This document shows positions 41,176 through 54,939 of a stretch of 64,000 nt of DNA, piece after piece. The stretch comes from Luzula sylvatica. Lineage: Eukaryota; Streptophyta; Magnoliopsida; Poales; Juncaceae. Location: assembly GCA_946800325.1 (NCBI GenBank), contig CAMPEJ010000011.1, forward strand, positions 124,001-188,000. The letters are read 5' to 3'. Position 1 is the first letter of the stretch. Each line of letters starts with the position of its first letter. The position numbers and the translations under genes were made by a program. A model generated the notes under the pieces. The model did no database searches. It had not been told where the DNA came from and worked only from the letters and a program-made list of their open reading frames with translations.

Positions 41176-41547
41176 AAGAAAGTTTGTTTTTCGATTCAAA
41201 ACAATCTGTTTATGCTTTGGGGAGTTCAAATAACGTATTTTGAGATCATTTGAATCGTATCTTTTACCACATAACATTTTACCAAAATTTACAAACACTA
41301 AGAAAGTTTGTTTTTCGATTCAAAACAATTTGTTTATGCTTTGTGGAGTTTAAATAACGTATTTTGAGATCATTTGAATCGTATCTTTTACCACATAACA
41401 TTTCACCAAAATTTACAAACACTAAGAAAGTTTGTTTTTCGATTCAAAACAATCTGTTTATGCTTTGGGGAGTTCAAATAACATATTTTGAGATCATTTG
41501 AATCGTATCTTTTACTACATAACATTTCACCAAAATTTACAAACACT

Positions 41548-41671
41548 AAGAAAGTTTGATTTTCGATTCAAAACAATATGTTTATGCTTTGGGGAGTTCA
41601 AATAACGTATTTTGAGATCATTGGAATCGTATCTTTTACTACATAACATTTCACCAAAATTTACAAACACT
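41548..41671. repeat. Representative W-subtype monomer
   Basis: W carries T12A, C31A (AATATG), T76G (GATCATTGGAATCG) and C93T. It is usually flanked by an A monomer (G60A, AACATATT) on the left and a V monomer (G60T, AACTTATT) on the right, making an A-W-V module. The T76G change breaks both dyads. Confidence 0.88.
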
Positions 41672-42291
41672 AAGAAAGTTTGTTTTTCGATTCAAAACAA
41701 TCTGTTTATGCTTTGGGGAGTTCAAATAACTTATTTTGAGATCATTTGAATCGTATCTTTTACCACATAACATTTCACCAAAATTTACAAACACTAAGAA
41801 AGTTTGTTTTTCGATTCAAAACAATCTGTTTATGCTTTGGGGAGTTCAAATAACATATTTTGAGATCATTTGAATCGTATCTTTTACTACATAACATTTC
41901 ACCAAAATTTACAAACACTAAGAAAGTTTGATTTTCGATTCAAAACAATATGTTTATGCTTTGGGGAGTTCAAATAACGTATTTTGAGATCATTGGAATC
42001 GTATCTTTTACTACATAACATTTCACCAAAATTTACAAACACTAAGAAAGTTTGTTTTTCGATTCAAAACAATCTGTTTATGCTTTAGGGAGTTCAAATA
42101 ACGTATTTTGAGATCATTTGAATCGTATCTTTTACCACATAACATTTCACCAAAATTTACAAACACTAAGAAAGTTTGTTTTTCGATTCAAAACAATCTG
42201 TTTATGCTTTGGGGAGTTCAAATAACGTATTTTGAGATCATTTGAATCGTATCTTTTACCACATAACATTTTACCAAAATTTACAAACACT

Positions 42292-42415
42292 AAGAAAGTT
42301 TGTTTTTCGATTCAAAACAATTTGTTTATGCTTTGTGGAGTTTAAATAACGTATTTTGAGATCATTTGAATCGTATCTTTTACCACATAACATTTCACCA
42401 AAATTTACAAACACT
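42292..42415. repeat. Representative T-subtype monomer (DraI variant)
   Basis: G45T and C52T give TTGTGGAGTTTAAAT, creating a DraI site (TTTAAA). Copies with both changes lie near 15.52, 17.97, 29.76, 34.22, 40.78, 41.34, 42.33, 43.70, 45.19, 45.81, 47.92, 51.26, 51.76, 52.38, 55.11, 57.59, 60.07, 61.19 and 62.30 kb. It nearly always follows an R monomer (TTTAGGGAG) and an F monomer (CATTTTACC), forming a conserved R-F-T module. It was not seen before 15.5 kb or between 18.0 and 29.7 kb. Confidence 0.88.
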
Positions 42416-44149
42416 AAGAAAGTTTGTTTTTCGATTCAAAACAATCTGTTTATGCTTTGGGGAGTTCAAATAACATATTTTGAGATCATTTGAATCGTAT
42501 CTTTTACTACATAACATTTCACCAAAATTTACAAACACTAAGAAAGTTTGATTTTCGATTCAAAACAATATGTTTATGCTTTGGGGAGTTCAAATAACGT
42601 ATTTTGAGATCATTGGAATCGTATCTTTTACTACATAACATTTCACCAAAATTTACAAACACTAAGAAAGTTTGTTTTTCGATTCAAAACAATCTGTTTA
42701 TGCTTTGGGGAGTTCAAATAACTTATTTTGAGATCATTTGAATCGTATCTTTTACCACATAACATTTCACCAAAATTTACAAACACTAAGAAAGTTTGTT
42801 TTTCGATTCAAAACAATATGTTTATGCTTTGGGGAGTTCAAATAACATATTTTGAGATCATTTGAATCGTATCTTTTACTACATAACATTTCACCAAAAT
42901 TTACAAACACTAAGAAAGTTTGATTTTCGATTCAAAACAATATGTTTATGCTTTGGGGAGTTCAAATAACGTATTTTGAGATCATTGGAATCGTATCTTT
43001 TACTACATAACATTTCACCAAAATTTACAAACACTAAGAAAGTTTGTTTTTCGATTCAAAACAATCTGTTTATGCTTTGGGGAGTTCAAATAACTTATTT
43101 TGAGATCATTTGAATCGTATCTTTTACCACATAACATTTCACCAAAATTTACAAACACTAAGAAAGTTTGTTTTTCGATTCAAAACAATCTGTTTATGCT
43201 TTGGGGAGTTCAAATAACATATTTTGAGATCATTTGAATCGTATCTTTTACTAGATAACATTTCACCAAAATTTACAAACACTAAGAAAGTTTGATTTTC
43301 GATTCAAAACAATATGTTTATGCTTTGGGGAGTTCAAATAACGTATTTTGAGATCATTGGAATCGTATCTTTTACTACATAACATTTCACCAAAATTTAC
43401 AAACACTAAGAAAGTTTGTTTTTCGATTCAAAACAATCTGTTTATGCTTTAGGGAGTTCAAATAACGTATTTTGAGATCATTTGAATCGTATCTTTTACC
43501 ACATAACATTTCACCAAAATTTACAAACACTAAGAAAGTTTGTTTTTCGATTCAAAACAATCTGTTTATGCTTTGGGGAGTTCAAATAACGTATTTTGAG
43601 ATCATTTGAATCGTATCTTTTACCACATAACATTTTACCAAAATTTACGAACACAAAGAAAGTTTGTTTTTCGATTCAAAACAATTTGTTTATGCTTTGT
43701 GGAGTTTAAATAACGTATTTTGAGATCATTTGAATCGTATCTTTTACCACATAACATTTCACCAAAATTTACAAACACTAAGAAAGTTTGTTTTTCGATT
43801 CAAAACAATCTGTTTATGCTTTGGGGAGTTCAAATAACATATTTTGAGATCATTTGAATCGTATCTTTTACTACATAACATTTCACCAAAATTTACAAAC
43901 ACTAAGAAAGTTTGATTTTCGATTCAAAACAATATGTTTATGCTTTGGGGAGTTCAAATAACGTATTTTGAGATCATTGGAATCGTATCTTTTACTACAT
44001 AACATTTCACCAAAATTTACAAACACTAAGAAAGTTTGTTTTTCGATTCAAAACAATCTGTTTATGCTTTGGGGAGTTCAAATAACTTATTTTGAGATCA
44101 TTTGAATCGTATCTTTTACCACATAACATTTCACCAAACTTTACAAACA

Positions 44150-45404
44150 GTAAGAAAGTTTGTTTTTCGATTCAAAACAATCTGTTTATGCTTTGGGTAG
44201 TTCAAATAACGTATTTTGAGATCATTTGAATCGTATCTTTTAACACAGAACATTTCACCAAAATTTACAAACACTAAGAAAGTTTAATTTTCGATTCAAA
44301 ACAATCTGTTTATGCTTTGGGGAGTTCAAATAACGTATTTTGAGATCATTTGAATCGTATCTTTTACTACATAACATTTCACCAAAATTTACAAACACTA
44401 AGAAAGTTTGTTTTTCGATTCAAAACAATTTGTTTATGCTTTGGGGAGTTCAAATAACGTATTTTGAGATCATTTGAATCGTATCTTTTACCACATAACA
44501 TTTCACCAAAATTTACAAACACTGAGAAAGTTTGATTTTCGATTCAAAACAATCTGTTTATGCTTTGGGGAGTTCAAATAACGTATTTTGAGATCATTTG
44601 AATCGTATCTTTCACTACATAACATTTCACCAAAATTTACAAACACTAAGAAAGTTTGTTTTTCGATTCAAAACAATTTGTTTATGCTTTGGGGAGTTCA
44701 AATAACGTATTTTGAGATCATTTGAATCGTATCTTTTACCACATAACATTTCACCAAAATTTACAAACACTAAGAAAGTTTGTTTTTCGATTCAAAACAA
44801 TTTGTTTATGCTTTGGGGAGTTCAAATAACATATTTTTAGATCATTCGAATCGTATCTTTTACCACATAACATTTCACCAAAATTTACAAACACTAAGAA
44901 AGTTTGTTTTTCGATTCAAAACAATCTGTTTATGCTTTAGGGAGTTCAAATAACGTATTTTGAGATCATTTGAATCGTATCTTTTACTACATAACATTTC
45001 ACCAAAATTTACAAACACTAAGAAAGTTTGTTTTTCGATTCAAAACAATCTGTTTATGCTTTGGGGAGTTCAAATAACGTATTTTGAGATCATTCGAATC
45101 GTATCTTTTACCACATAACATTTTACCAAAATTTACAAACACTAAGAAAGTTTGTTTTTCGATTCAAAACAATTTGTTTATGCTTTGTGGAGTTTAAATA
45201 ACGTATTTTGAGATCATTTGAATCGTATCTTTTACCACATAACATTTCACCAAAATTTACAAACACTAAGAAAGTTTGTTTTTCGATTCAAAACAATCTG
45301 TTTATGCTTTGGGGAGTTCAAATAACGTATTTTGAAATCATTTCAATCGTATCTTTTACCACATAACATTTTACCAAAATTTACAAACACTAAGAAAGTT
45401 TGTT
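44150..45404. repeat. Mixed segment after the module block
   Basis: A GTAAGAAAG monomer follows the last V, then N, near-consensus, a GAGAAAG unit, a plain S-like unit and an R-F-T module (R near 44936, T near 45189). Private changes include TTTGGGTAG near 44193 and ACACAGAAC near 44244. Only satellite sequence is present. Confidence 0.75.
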
Positions 45405-48400
45405 TTTCGATTCAAAACAATCTGTTTATGCTTTGGGGAGTTCAAATAACGTATTTTGAGATCATTTGAATCGTATTTTTTACCACATAACATTTCACCA
45501 AAATTTACAAACACTAAGAAAGTTTGTTTTTCGATTCAAAACAATCTGTTTATGCTTTAGGGAGTTCAAATAACGTATTTTGAGATCATTTGAATCGTAT
45601 CTTTTACCACATAACATTTCACCAAAATTTACAAACACTAAGAAAGTTTGTTTTTCGATTCAAAACAATCTGTTTATGCTTTGCGGAGTTCAAATAACGT
45701 ATTTTGAGATCATTTGAATCGTATCTTTTACCACATAACATTTTACCAAAATTTACAAACACTAAGAAAGTTTGTTTTTCGATTCAAAACAATTTGTTTA
45801 TGCTTTGTGGAGTTTAAATAACGTATTTTGAGATCATTTGAATCGTATCTTTTACCACATAACATTTCACCAAAATTTACAAACACTAAGAAAGTTTGTT
45901 TTTCGATTCAAAACAATCTGTTTATGCTTTGGGGAGTTCAAATAACGTATTTTGAGATCATTTCAATCGTATCTTTTACCACATAACATTTTACCAAAAT
46001 TTACAAACACTAAGAAAGTTTGTTTTTCGATTCAAAACAATCTGTTTATGCTTTGGGGAGTTCAAATAACGTATTTTGAGATCATTTGAATCCTATCTTT
46101 TACCACATAACATTTCACCAAAATTTACAAACACTAAGAAAGTTTGATTTTCGATTCAAAACAATCTGTTTATGCTTTGGGGAGTTCAAATAACGTATTT
46201 TGAGATCATTTGAATCGTATCTTTTACTACATAACATTTCACCAAAATTTACAAACACTAAGAAAGTTTGTTTTTCGATTCAAAACAATTTGTCTATGCT
46301 TTGGGGAGTTCAAATAACATATTTTTAGATCATTCGAATCGTATCTTTTACCACATAACATTTCACCAAAATTTACAAACACTAAGAAAGTTTGTTTTTC
46401 GATTCAAAACAATATGTTTATGCTTTGGGGAGTTCAAATAACGTATTTTGAGATCATTTGAATCGTATCTTTTACTACATCACATTTCACCAAACTTTAC
46501 AAACACTAAGAAAGTTTGTTTTTCGATTCAAAACAATCTGTTTATGCTTTGGGGAGTTCAAATAACGTATTTTGAGATCATTTGAATCGTATCTTTTACC
46601 ACATAACATTTCACCAAAATTTACAAACACTAAGAAAGTTTAATTTTCGATTCAAAACAATCTGTTTATGCTTTGGGGAGTTCAAATAACGTATTTTGAG
46701 ATCATTTGAATCGTATCTTTTACTACATAACATTTCACCAAAATTTACAAACACTAAGAAAGTTTGTTTTTCGATTCAAAACAATTTGTTTATCCTTTGG
46801 GGAGTCCAAATAACATATTTGTAGATCATTCGAATCGTATCTTTGACCACATAACATTTCACCAAAATTTACAAACACTGAGAAAGTTTGATTTTCGATT
46901 CAAAACAATCTGTTTATGCTTTGGGGAGTTCAAATAACATATTTTGAGATCATTTGAATCGTATCTTTTACTACATAACATTTCACCAAAATTTACAAAC
47001 ACTAAGAAAGTTTGATTTTCGATTCAAAACAATATGTTTATGCTTTGGGGAGTTCAAATAACGTATTTTGAGATCATTGGAATCGTATCTTTTACTACAT
47101 AACATTTCACCAAAATTTACAAACACTAAGAAAGTTTGTTTTTCGATTCAAAACAATCTGTTTATGCTTTGGGGAGTTCAAATAACTTATTTTGAGATCA
47201 TTTGAATCGTATCTTTTACCACATAACATTTCACCGAACTTTACAAACAGTAAGAAAGTTTGTTTTTCGATTCAAAACAATCTGTTTATGCTTTGGGGAG
47301 TTCAAATAACGTATTTTCAGATCATTTGAATCGTATCTTTTACCACATAACATTTCACCAAAATTTACAAACACTAAGAAAGTTTAATTTTCGATTCAAA
47401 ACAATCTGTTTATGCTTTGGGGAGTTCAAATAACGTATTTTGAGATCATTTGAGTCGTATCTTTTACTACATAACATTTCACCAAAATTTACAAACACTA
47501 AGAAAGTTTGTTTTTCGATTCAAAACAATTTGTTTATGCTTTGGGGAGTTCAAATAACGTATTTTGAGATCATTTGAATCGTATTTTTTACCACATAACA
47601 TTTCACCAAAATTTACAAACACTAAGAAAGTTTGTTTTTCGATTCAAAACAATCTGTTTATGCTTTAGGGAGTTCAAATAACGTATTTTGAGATCATTTG
47701 AATCGTATCTTTTACCACATAACATTTCACCAAATTTTACAAACACTAAGAAAGTTTGTTTTTCGATTCAAAACAATCTGTTTATGCTTTGGGGAGTTCA
47801 AATAACGTATTTTGAGATCATTTGAATCGTATCTTTTACCACATAACATTTTACCAAAATTTACAAACACTAAGAAAGTTTGTTTTTCGATTCAAAACAA
47901 TTTGTTTATGCTTTGTGGAGTTTAAATAACGTATTTTGAGATCATTTGAATCGTATCTTTTACCACATAACATTTCACCAAAATTTACAAACACTAAGAA
48001 AGTTTGTTTTTCGATTCAAAACAATCTGTTTATGCTTTGGGGAGTTCAAATAACGTATTTTGAGATCATTTCAATCGTATCTTTTACCACATAACATTTT
48101 ACCAAAATTTACAAACACTAAGAAAGTTTGTTTTTCGATTCAAAACAATCTGTTTATGCTTTGGGGACTTCAAATAACGTATTTTGAGATCATTTGAATC
48201 ATATCTTTTACCACATAACATTTCACCAAAATTTACAAACACTAAGAAAGTTTGATTTTCGATTCAAAACAATCTGTTTATGCTTTGGGGAGTTCAAATA
48301 ACGTATTTTGAGATCATTTGAATCGTATCTTTTACTACATAACATTTCACCAAAATTTACAAACACTAAGAAAGTTCGTTTTTCGATTCAAAACAATTTG

Positions 48401-49620
48401 TCTATGCTTTGGGGAGTTCAAATAACATATTTTTAGATCATTCGAATCGTATCTTTTACCACATAACATTTCACCAAAATTTACAAACACTAAGAAAGTT
48501 TGTTTTTCGATTCAAAACAATCTGTTTATGCTTTGGGGAGTTCAAATAACGTATTTTGAGATCATTTGAATCGTATCTTTTACTACATCACATTTCACCA
48601 AACTTTACAAACACTAAGAAAGTTTGTTTTTCGATTCAAAACAATCTGTTTATGCTTTGGGGAGTTCAAATAACGTATTTTGAGATCATTTGAATCGTAT
48701 CTTTTACCACATAACATTTCACCAAAATTTACAAACACTAAGAAAGTTTAATTTTCGATTCAAAACAATCTGTTTATGCTTTGGGGAGTTCAAATAACAT
48801 ATTTTGAGATCATTTGAATCGTATCTTTTACTACATAACATTTCACCAAAATTTACAAACACTAAGAAAGTTTGTTTTTCGATTCAAAACAATTTGTTTA
48901 TCCTTTGGGGAGTCCAAATAACATATTTGTAGATCATTCGAATCGTATCTTTTACCACATAACATTTCACCAAAATTTACAAACACTGAGAAAGTTTGAT
49001 TTTCGATTCAAAACAATCTGTTTATGCTTTGGGGAGTTCAAATAACATATTTTGAGATCATTTGAATCGTATCTTTTACTACATAACATTTCACCAAAAT
49101 TTACAAACACTAAGAAAGTTTGATTTTCGATTCAAAACAATATGTTTATGCTTTGGGGAGTTCAAATAACGTATTTTGAGATCATTGGAATCGTATCTTT
49201 TACTACATAACATTTCACCAAAATTTACAAACACTAAGAAAGTTTGTTTTTCGATTCAAAACAATCTGTTTATGCTTTGGGGAGTTCAAATAACTTATTT
49301 TGAGATCATTTGAATCGTATCTTTTACCACATAACATTTCACCAAACTTTACAAACAGTAAGAAAGTTTGTTTTTCGATTCAAAACAATCTGTTTATGCT
49401 TTGGGGAGTTCAAATAACGTATTTTGAGATCATTTGAATCGTATCTTTTACCACATAACATTTCACCAAAATTTACAAACACTAAGAAAGTTTAATTTTC
49501 GATTCAAAACAATCTGTTTATGCTTTGGGGAGTTCAAATAACGTATTTTGAGATCATTTGAATCGTATCTTTTACTACATAACATTTCACCAAAATTTAC
49601 AAACACTAAGAAAATTTGTT
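45405..49620. repeat. Tandem pair of 17-monomer units, second 17-mer type (2108 bp)
   Basis: Copies are about 45405-47512 and 47513-49620. R, F and T modules, TTGTCTATG, CATCAC (46478/48586), K (46790/48898), A, W, V and GTAAGAAAG recur at 2108 bp. The length equals the 17-mer near 8.6-12.8 kb but the composition differs: this one contains R-F-T and S, which that one lacks. Differences between copies include AATCCTATC/AATCATATC and CTTTGACCAC/CTTTTACCAC, so the pair is older than the 20-mer pairs (inference). Confidence 0.83.
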
Positions 49621-52600
49621 TTTCGATTCAAAACAATCTGTTTATGCTTTGGGGAGTTCAAATAACGTATTTTGAGATCATTTGAATCGTATCTTTTACC
49701 ACATAACATTTCACCAAAATTTACAAACACTGAGAAAGTTTGATTTTCGATTCAAAACAATCTGTTTATGCTTTGGGGAGTTCAAATAACGTATTTTGAG
49801 ATCATTTGAATCGTATCTTTTACTACATAACATTTCACCAAAATTTACAAACACTAAGAAAGTTTGTTTTTCGATTCAAAACAATTTGTTTATGCTTTGG
49901 GGAGTTCAAATAACGTATTTTGAGATCATTTGAATCGTATCTTTTACCACATAACATTTCACCAAAATTTACAAACACTAAGAAAGTTTGTTTTTCGATT
50001 CAAAACAATTTGTTTATGCTTTGGGGAGTTCAAATAACATATTTTTAGATCATTCGAATCGTATCTTTTACCACATAACATTTCACCAAAATTTACAAAC
50101 AATAAGAAAGTTTGTTTTTCGATTCAAAACAATCTGTTTAAGCTTTGGGGAGTTCAAATAACGTATTTTGAGATCATTTGAATCGTATCTTTTACCACAT
50201 AACATTTCACCAAAATTTACAAACACTAAGAAAGTTTGTTTTTCGATTCAAAATAATCTGTTTATGCTTTGGGGAGTTCAAATAACGTATTTTGAGATCA
50301 TTTGAATCGTATCTTTTACCACATAACATTTCACCAAAATTTACAAACACTAAGAAAGTTTGTTTTTCGATTCAAAACAATCTCTTTATCCTTTGGGGAG
50401 TTCAAATAACGTATTTTGAGATCATTTGAATCATATCTTTTACCACATAACATTTCACCAAAATTTACAAACACTAAGAAAGTTTGATTTTCGATTCAAA
50501 ACAATCTGTTTATGCTTTGGGGAGTTCAAATAACGTATTTTGAGATCATTTGAATCGTATCTTTTACTACATAACATTTCACCAAAATTTACAAACACTA
50601 AGAAAGTTTGTTTTTCGATTCAAAACAATTTGTCTATGCTTTGGGGAGTTCAAATAACATATTTTTAGATCATTCGAATCGTATCTTTTACCACATAACA
50701 TTTCCACAAAATTTACAAACAGTAAGAAAGTTTGTTTTTCAATTCAAAACAATCTGTTTATGCTTTGGGGAGTTCAAATAACGTATTTTGAGATCATTTG
50801 AATCGTATCTTTTACTACATCACATTTCACCAAAATTTACAAACACTAAGAAAGTTTGTTTTTCGATTCAAAACAATCTGTTTATGCTTTGGGGAGTTCA
50901 AATAACGTATTTTGAGGTCATTTGAATCGTATCTTTTACCACATAACATTTCACCAAAATTTACAAACACTGAGAAAGTTTGATTTTCGATTCAAAACAA
51001 TCTGTTTATGCTTTAGGGAGTTCAAATAACGTATTTTGAGATCATTTGAATCGTATCTTTTACCACATAACATTTCACCAAAATTTACAAACACTAAGAA
51101 AGTTTGTTTTTCGATTCAAAACAATCTGTTTATGCTTTGGGGAGTTCAAATAACGTATTTTGAGATCATTTGAATCGTATCTTTTACCACATAACATTTT
51201 ACCAAAATTTACAAACACTAAGAAAGTTTGTTTTTCGATTCAAAACAATTTGTTTATGCTTTGTGGAGTTTAAATAACGTATTTTGAGATCATTTGAATC
51301 GTATCTTTTACCACATAACATTTCACCAAAATTTACAAACACTAAGAAAGTTTGTTTTTCGATTCAAAACAATTTGTTTATGCTTTGGGGAGTTCAAATA
51401 ACATATTTTTAGATCATTCGAATCGTATCTTTTACCACATAACATTTCACCAAAATTTACAAACACTAAGAAAGTTTGTTTTTCGATTCAAAACAATCTG
51501 TTTATGCTTTAGGGAGTTCAAATAATGTATTTTGAGATCATTTGAATCGTATCTTTTACCACATAACATTTCACCAAAATTTACAAACACTAAGAAAGTT
51601 TGTTTTTCGATTCAAAACAATCTGTTTATGCTTTGGGGAGTTCAAATAACGTATTTTGAGATCATTTGAATCGTATCTTTTACCACATAACATTTTACCA
51701 AAATTTACAAACACTAAGAAAGTTTGTTTTTCGATTCAAAACAATTTGTTTATGCTTTGTGGAGTTTAAATAACGTATTTTGAGATCGTTTGAATCGTAT
51801 CTTTTACCACATAACATTTCACCAAAATTTACAAACACTAAGAAAGTTTGTTTTTCGATTCAAAACAATCTGTTTATGCTTTGGGGAGTTCAAATAACGT
51901 ATTTTGAGATCATTTCAATCGTATCTTTTACCACATAACATTTTACCAAAATTTACAAACACTAAGAAAGTTTGTTTTTCGATTCAAAACAATCTGTTTA
52001 TGCTTTCGGGAGTTCAAATAACGTATTTTGAGATCATTTGAATCGTATTTTTTACCACATAACATTTCACCAAAATTTACAAACACTAAGAAAGTTTGTT
52101 TTTCGATTCAAAACAATCTGTTTATGCTTTAGGGAGTTCAAATAACATATTTTGAGATCATTTGAATCGTATCTTTTACCACATAACATTTCACCAAAAT
52201 TTACAAACACTAAGAAAGTTTGTTTTTCGATTCAAAACAATCTGTTTATGCTTTGGGGAGTTCAAATAACGTATTTTGAGATCATTTGAATCGTATCTTT
52301 TACCACATAACATTTTACCAAAATTTACAAACACTAAGAAAGTTTGTTTTTCGATTCAAAACAATTTGTTTATGCTTTGTGGAGTTTAAATAACGTATTT
52401 TGAGATCATTTGAATCGTATCTTTTACCACATAACATTTCACCAAAATTTACAAACACTAAGAAAGTTTGTTTTTCGATTCAAAACAATCTGTTTATGCT
52501 TTGGGGAGTTCAAATAACGTATTTTGATATCATTTCAATCGTATCTTTTACCACATAACATTTTACCAAAATTTACAAACACTAAGAAAGTTTGTTTTTC

Positions 52601-54939
52601 GATTCAAAACAATCTGTTTATGCTTTGGGGAGTTCAAATAACGTATTTTGAGATCATTTGAATCGTATCTTTTACTACATAACATTTCACCAAAATTTAC
52701 AAACACTAAGAAAGTTTGTTTTTCGATTCAAAACAATTTGTCTATGCTTTGGGGAGTTCAAATAACATATTTTTAGATCATTCGAATCGTATCTTTTACC
52801 ACATAACATTTCACCAAAATTTACAAACACTAAGAAAGTTTGTTTTTCGATTCAAAACAATCTGTTTATGCTTTGGGGAGTTCAAATAACGTATTTTGAG
52901 ATCATTTGAATCGTATCTTTTACTACATAACATTTCACCAAAATTTACAAACACTAAGAAAGTTTGTTTTTCGATTCAAAACAATTTGTCTATGCTTTGG
53001 GGAGTTCAAATAACATATTTTTAGATCATTCGAATCGTATCTTTTACCACATAACATTTCACCAAAATTTACAAACACTAAGAAAGTTCAATTTTCGATT
53101 CAAAACAATCTGTTTATGCTTTGGGGAATTCAAATAACGTATTTTGAGATTATTTGAATCGTATCTTTTACTACATAACATTTCACCAAAATTTACAAAC
53201 ACTAAGAAAGTTTGTTTTTCGATTCAAAACAATTTGTTTATCCTTTGGGGAGTCCAAATAACATATTTGTAGATCATTCGAATCGTATCTTTTACCACAT
53301 AACATTTCACCAAAATTTACAAACACAGAGAAAGTTTGATTTTCGATTCAAAACAATCTGTTTATGCTTTGGGGAGTTCAAATAACATATTTTGAGATCA
53401 TTTGAATCGTATCTTTTACTACATAACATTTCACCAAAATTTACAAACACTAAGAAAGTTTGATTTTCGATTCAAAACAATATGTTTATGCTTTGGGGAG
53501 TTCAAATAACGTATTTTGAGATCATTGGAATCGTATCTTTTACTACATAACATTTCACCAAAATTTACAAACACTAAGAAAGTTTGTTTTTCGATTCAAA
53601 ACAATATGTTTATGCTTTGGGGAGTTCAAATAACTTATTTTGAGATCATTTGAATCGTATCTTTTAACACATAACATTTCACCAAACTTTACAAACAGTA
53701 AGAAAGTTTGTTTTTCGATTCAAAACAAACTGTTTATGCTTTGGGGAGTTCAAATAATGTATTTTGAGATCATTTGAATCGTATCTTTTACCACATAACA
53801 TTCCACCAAAATTTACAAACACTAAGAAAGTTTAATTTTCGATTCAAAACAATCTGTTTATGCTTTGGGGAGTTCAAATAACGTATTTTGAGATCATTTG
53901 AATCGTATCTTTTACTACATAACATTTCACCAAAATTTACAAACACTAAGAAAGTTTGTTTTTCGATTCAAAACAATCTGTTTATGCTTTGGGGAGTTCA
54001 AATAACGTATTTTGAGATCATTTGAATCGTATCTTTTACCACATAACATTTCACCAAAATTTACAAACACTGAGAAAGTTTGATTTTCGATTCAAAACAA
54101 TCTGTTTATGCTTTGGGGAGTTCAAATAACGTATTTTGAGATCATTTGAATCGTATCTTTTACTACATAACATTTCACCAAAATTTACAAACACTAAGAA
54201 AGTTTGTTTTTCGATTCAAAACAATCTGTTTATGCTTTGGGGAGTTCAAATAACGTATTTTGAGATCATTTGAATCGTATTTTTTACCACATAACATTTC
54301 ACCAAAATTTACAAACACTAAGAAAGTTTGTTTTTCGATTCAAAACAATCTGTTTAAGCTTTGGGGAGTTCAAATAACGTATTTTGAGATCATTTGAATC
54401 GTATCTTTTACCACATAACATTTCACCAAAATTTACAAACACTAAGAAAGTTTGTTTTTCGATTCAAAATAATCTGTTTATGCTTTGGGGAGTTCAAATA
54501 ACGTATTTTGAGATCATTTGAATCGTATCTTTTACCACATAACATTTCACCAAAATTTACAAACACTAAGAAAGTTTGTTTTTCGATTCAAAACAATCTG
54601 TTTATCCTTTGGGGAGTTCAAATAACGTATTTTGAGATCATTGGAATCATATCTTTTACCACATAACATTTCACCAAAATTTACAAACACTAAGAAAGTT
54701 TGATTTTCGATTCAAAACAATCTGTTTATGCTTTGGGGAGTTCAAATAACATATTTTTAGATCATTCGAATCGTATCTTTTACCACATAACATTTCAACA
54801 AAATTTACAAACACTAAGAAAGTTTGTTTTTCGATTCAAAACAATCTGTTTATGCTTTGGGGAGTTCAAATAACGTATTTTGAGATCATTTGAATCGTAT
54901 CTTTTACTACATCACATTTCACCAAAATTTACAAACACT
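49621..54939. repeat. Mixed segment with short module duplications
   Basis: R-F-T modules recur with T at 51261, 51757 and 52377 (4 and 5 monomers apart). TTGTCTATG monomers near 52739 and 52987 are exactly two monomers apart, a dimer duplication. H copies lie at 50140 and 54356 and one K at 53238. CATTTCCACAAAATTT near 50700 is a CA/AC swap without length change. Private changes include GAGGTCATT near 50915 and GATCGTTTG near 51785. No non-satellite sequence was found. Confidence 0.75.

Larger units (their letters stand above)
41056..44150. repeat. Reshuffled R-F-T and A-W-V modules
   Basis: Reading by subtype, this stretch is RFT, AWV, AW, RFT, AWV, AWV, AW, RFT, AWV. R copies (TTTAGGG) at 41092, 42084 and 43448 are 8 and 11 monomers apart. 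A copies (ACATAT) at 41481, 41853, 42473, 42845, 43217 and 43837 are 3, 5, 3, 3 and 5 apart. This is the shortest-period region in the window and shows duplication in steps of 3, 8 and 11 monomers. A private CTAGATAAC lies near 43251. Confidence 0.88.

Noticed and set aside
50700..50712. Possible indel at CATTTCCACAAAATTT
   Set aside because: The length is unchanged. It is a CA/AC swap (two substitutions), and the monomer phase continues normally.
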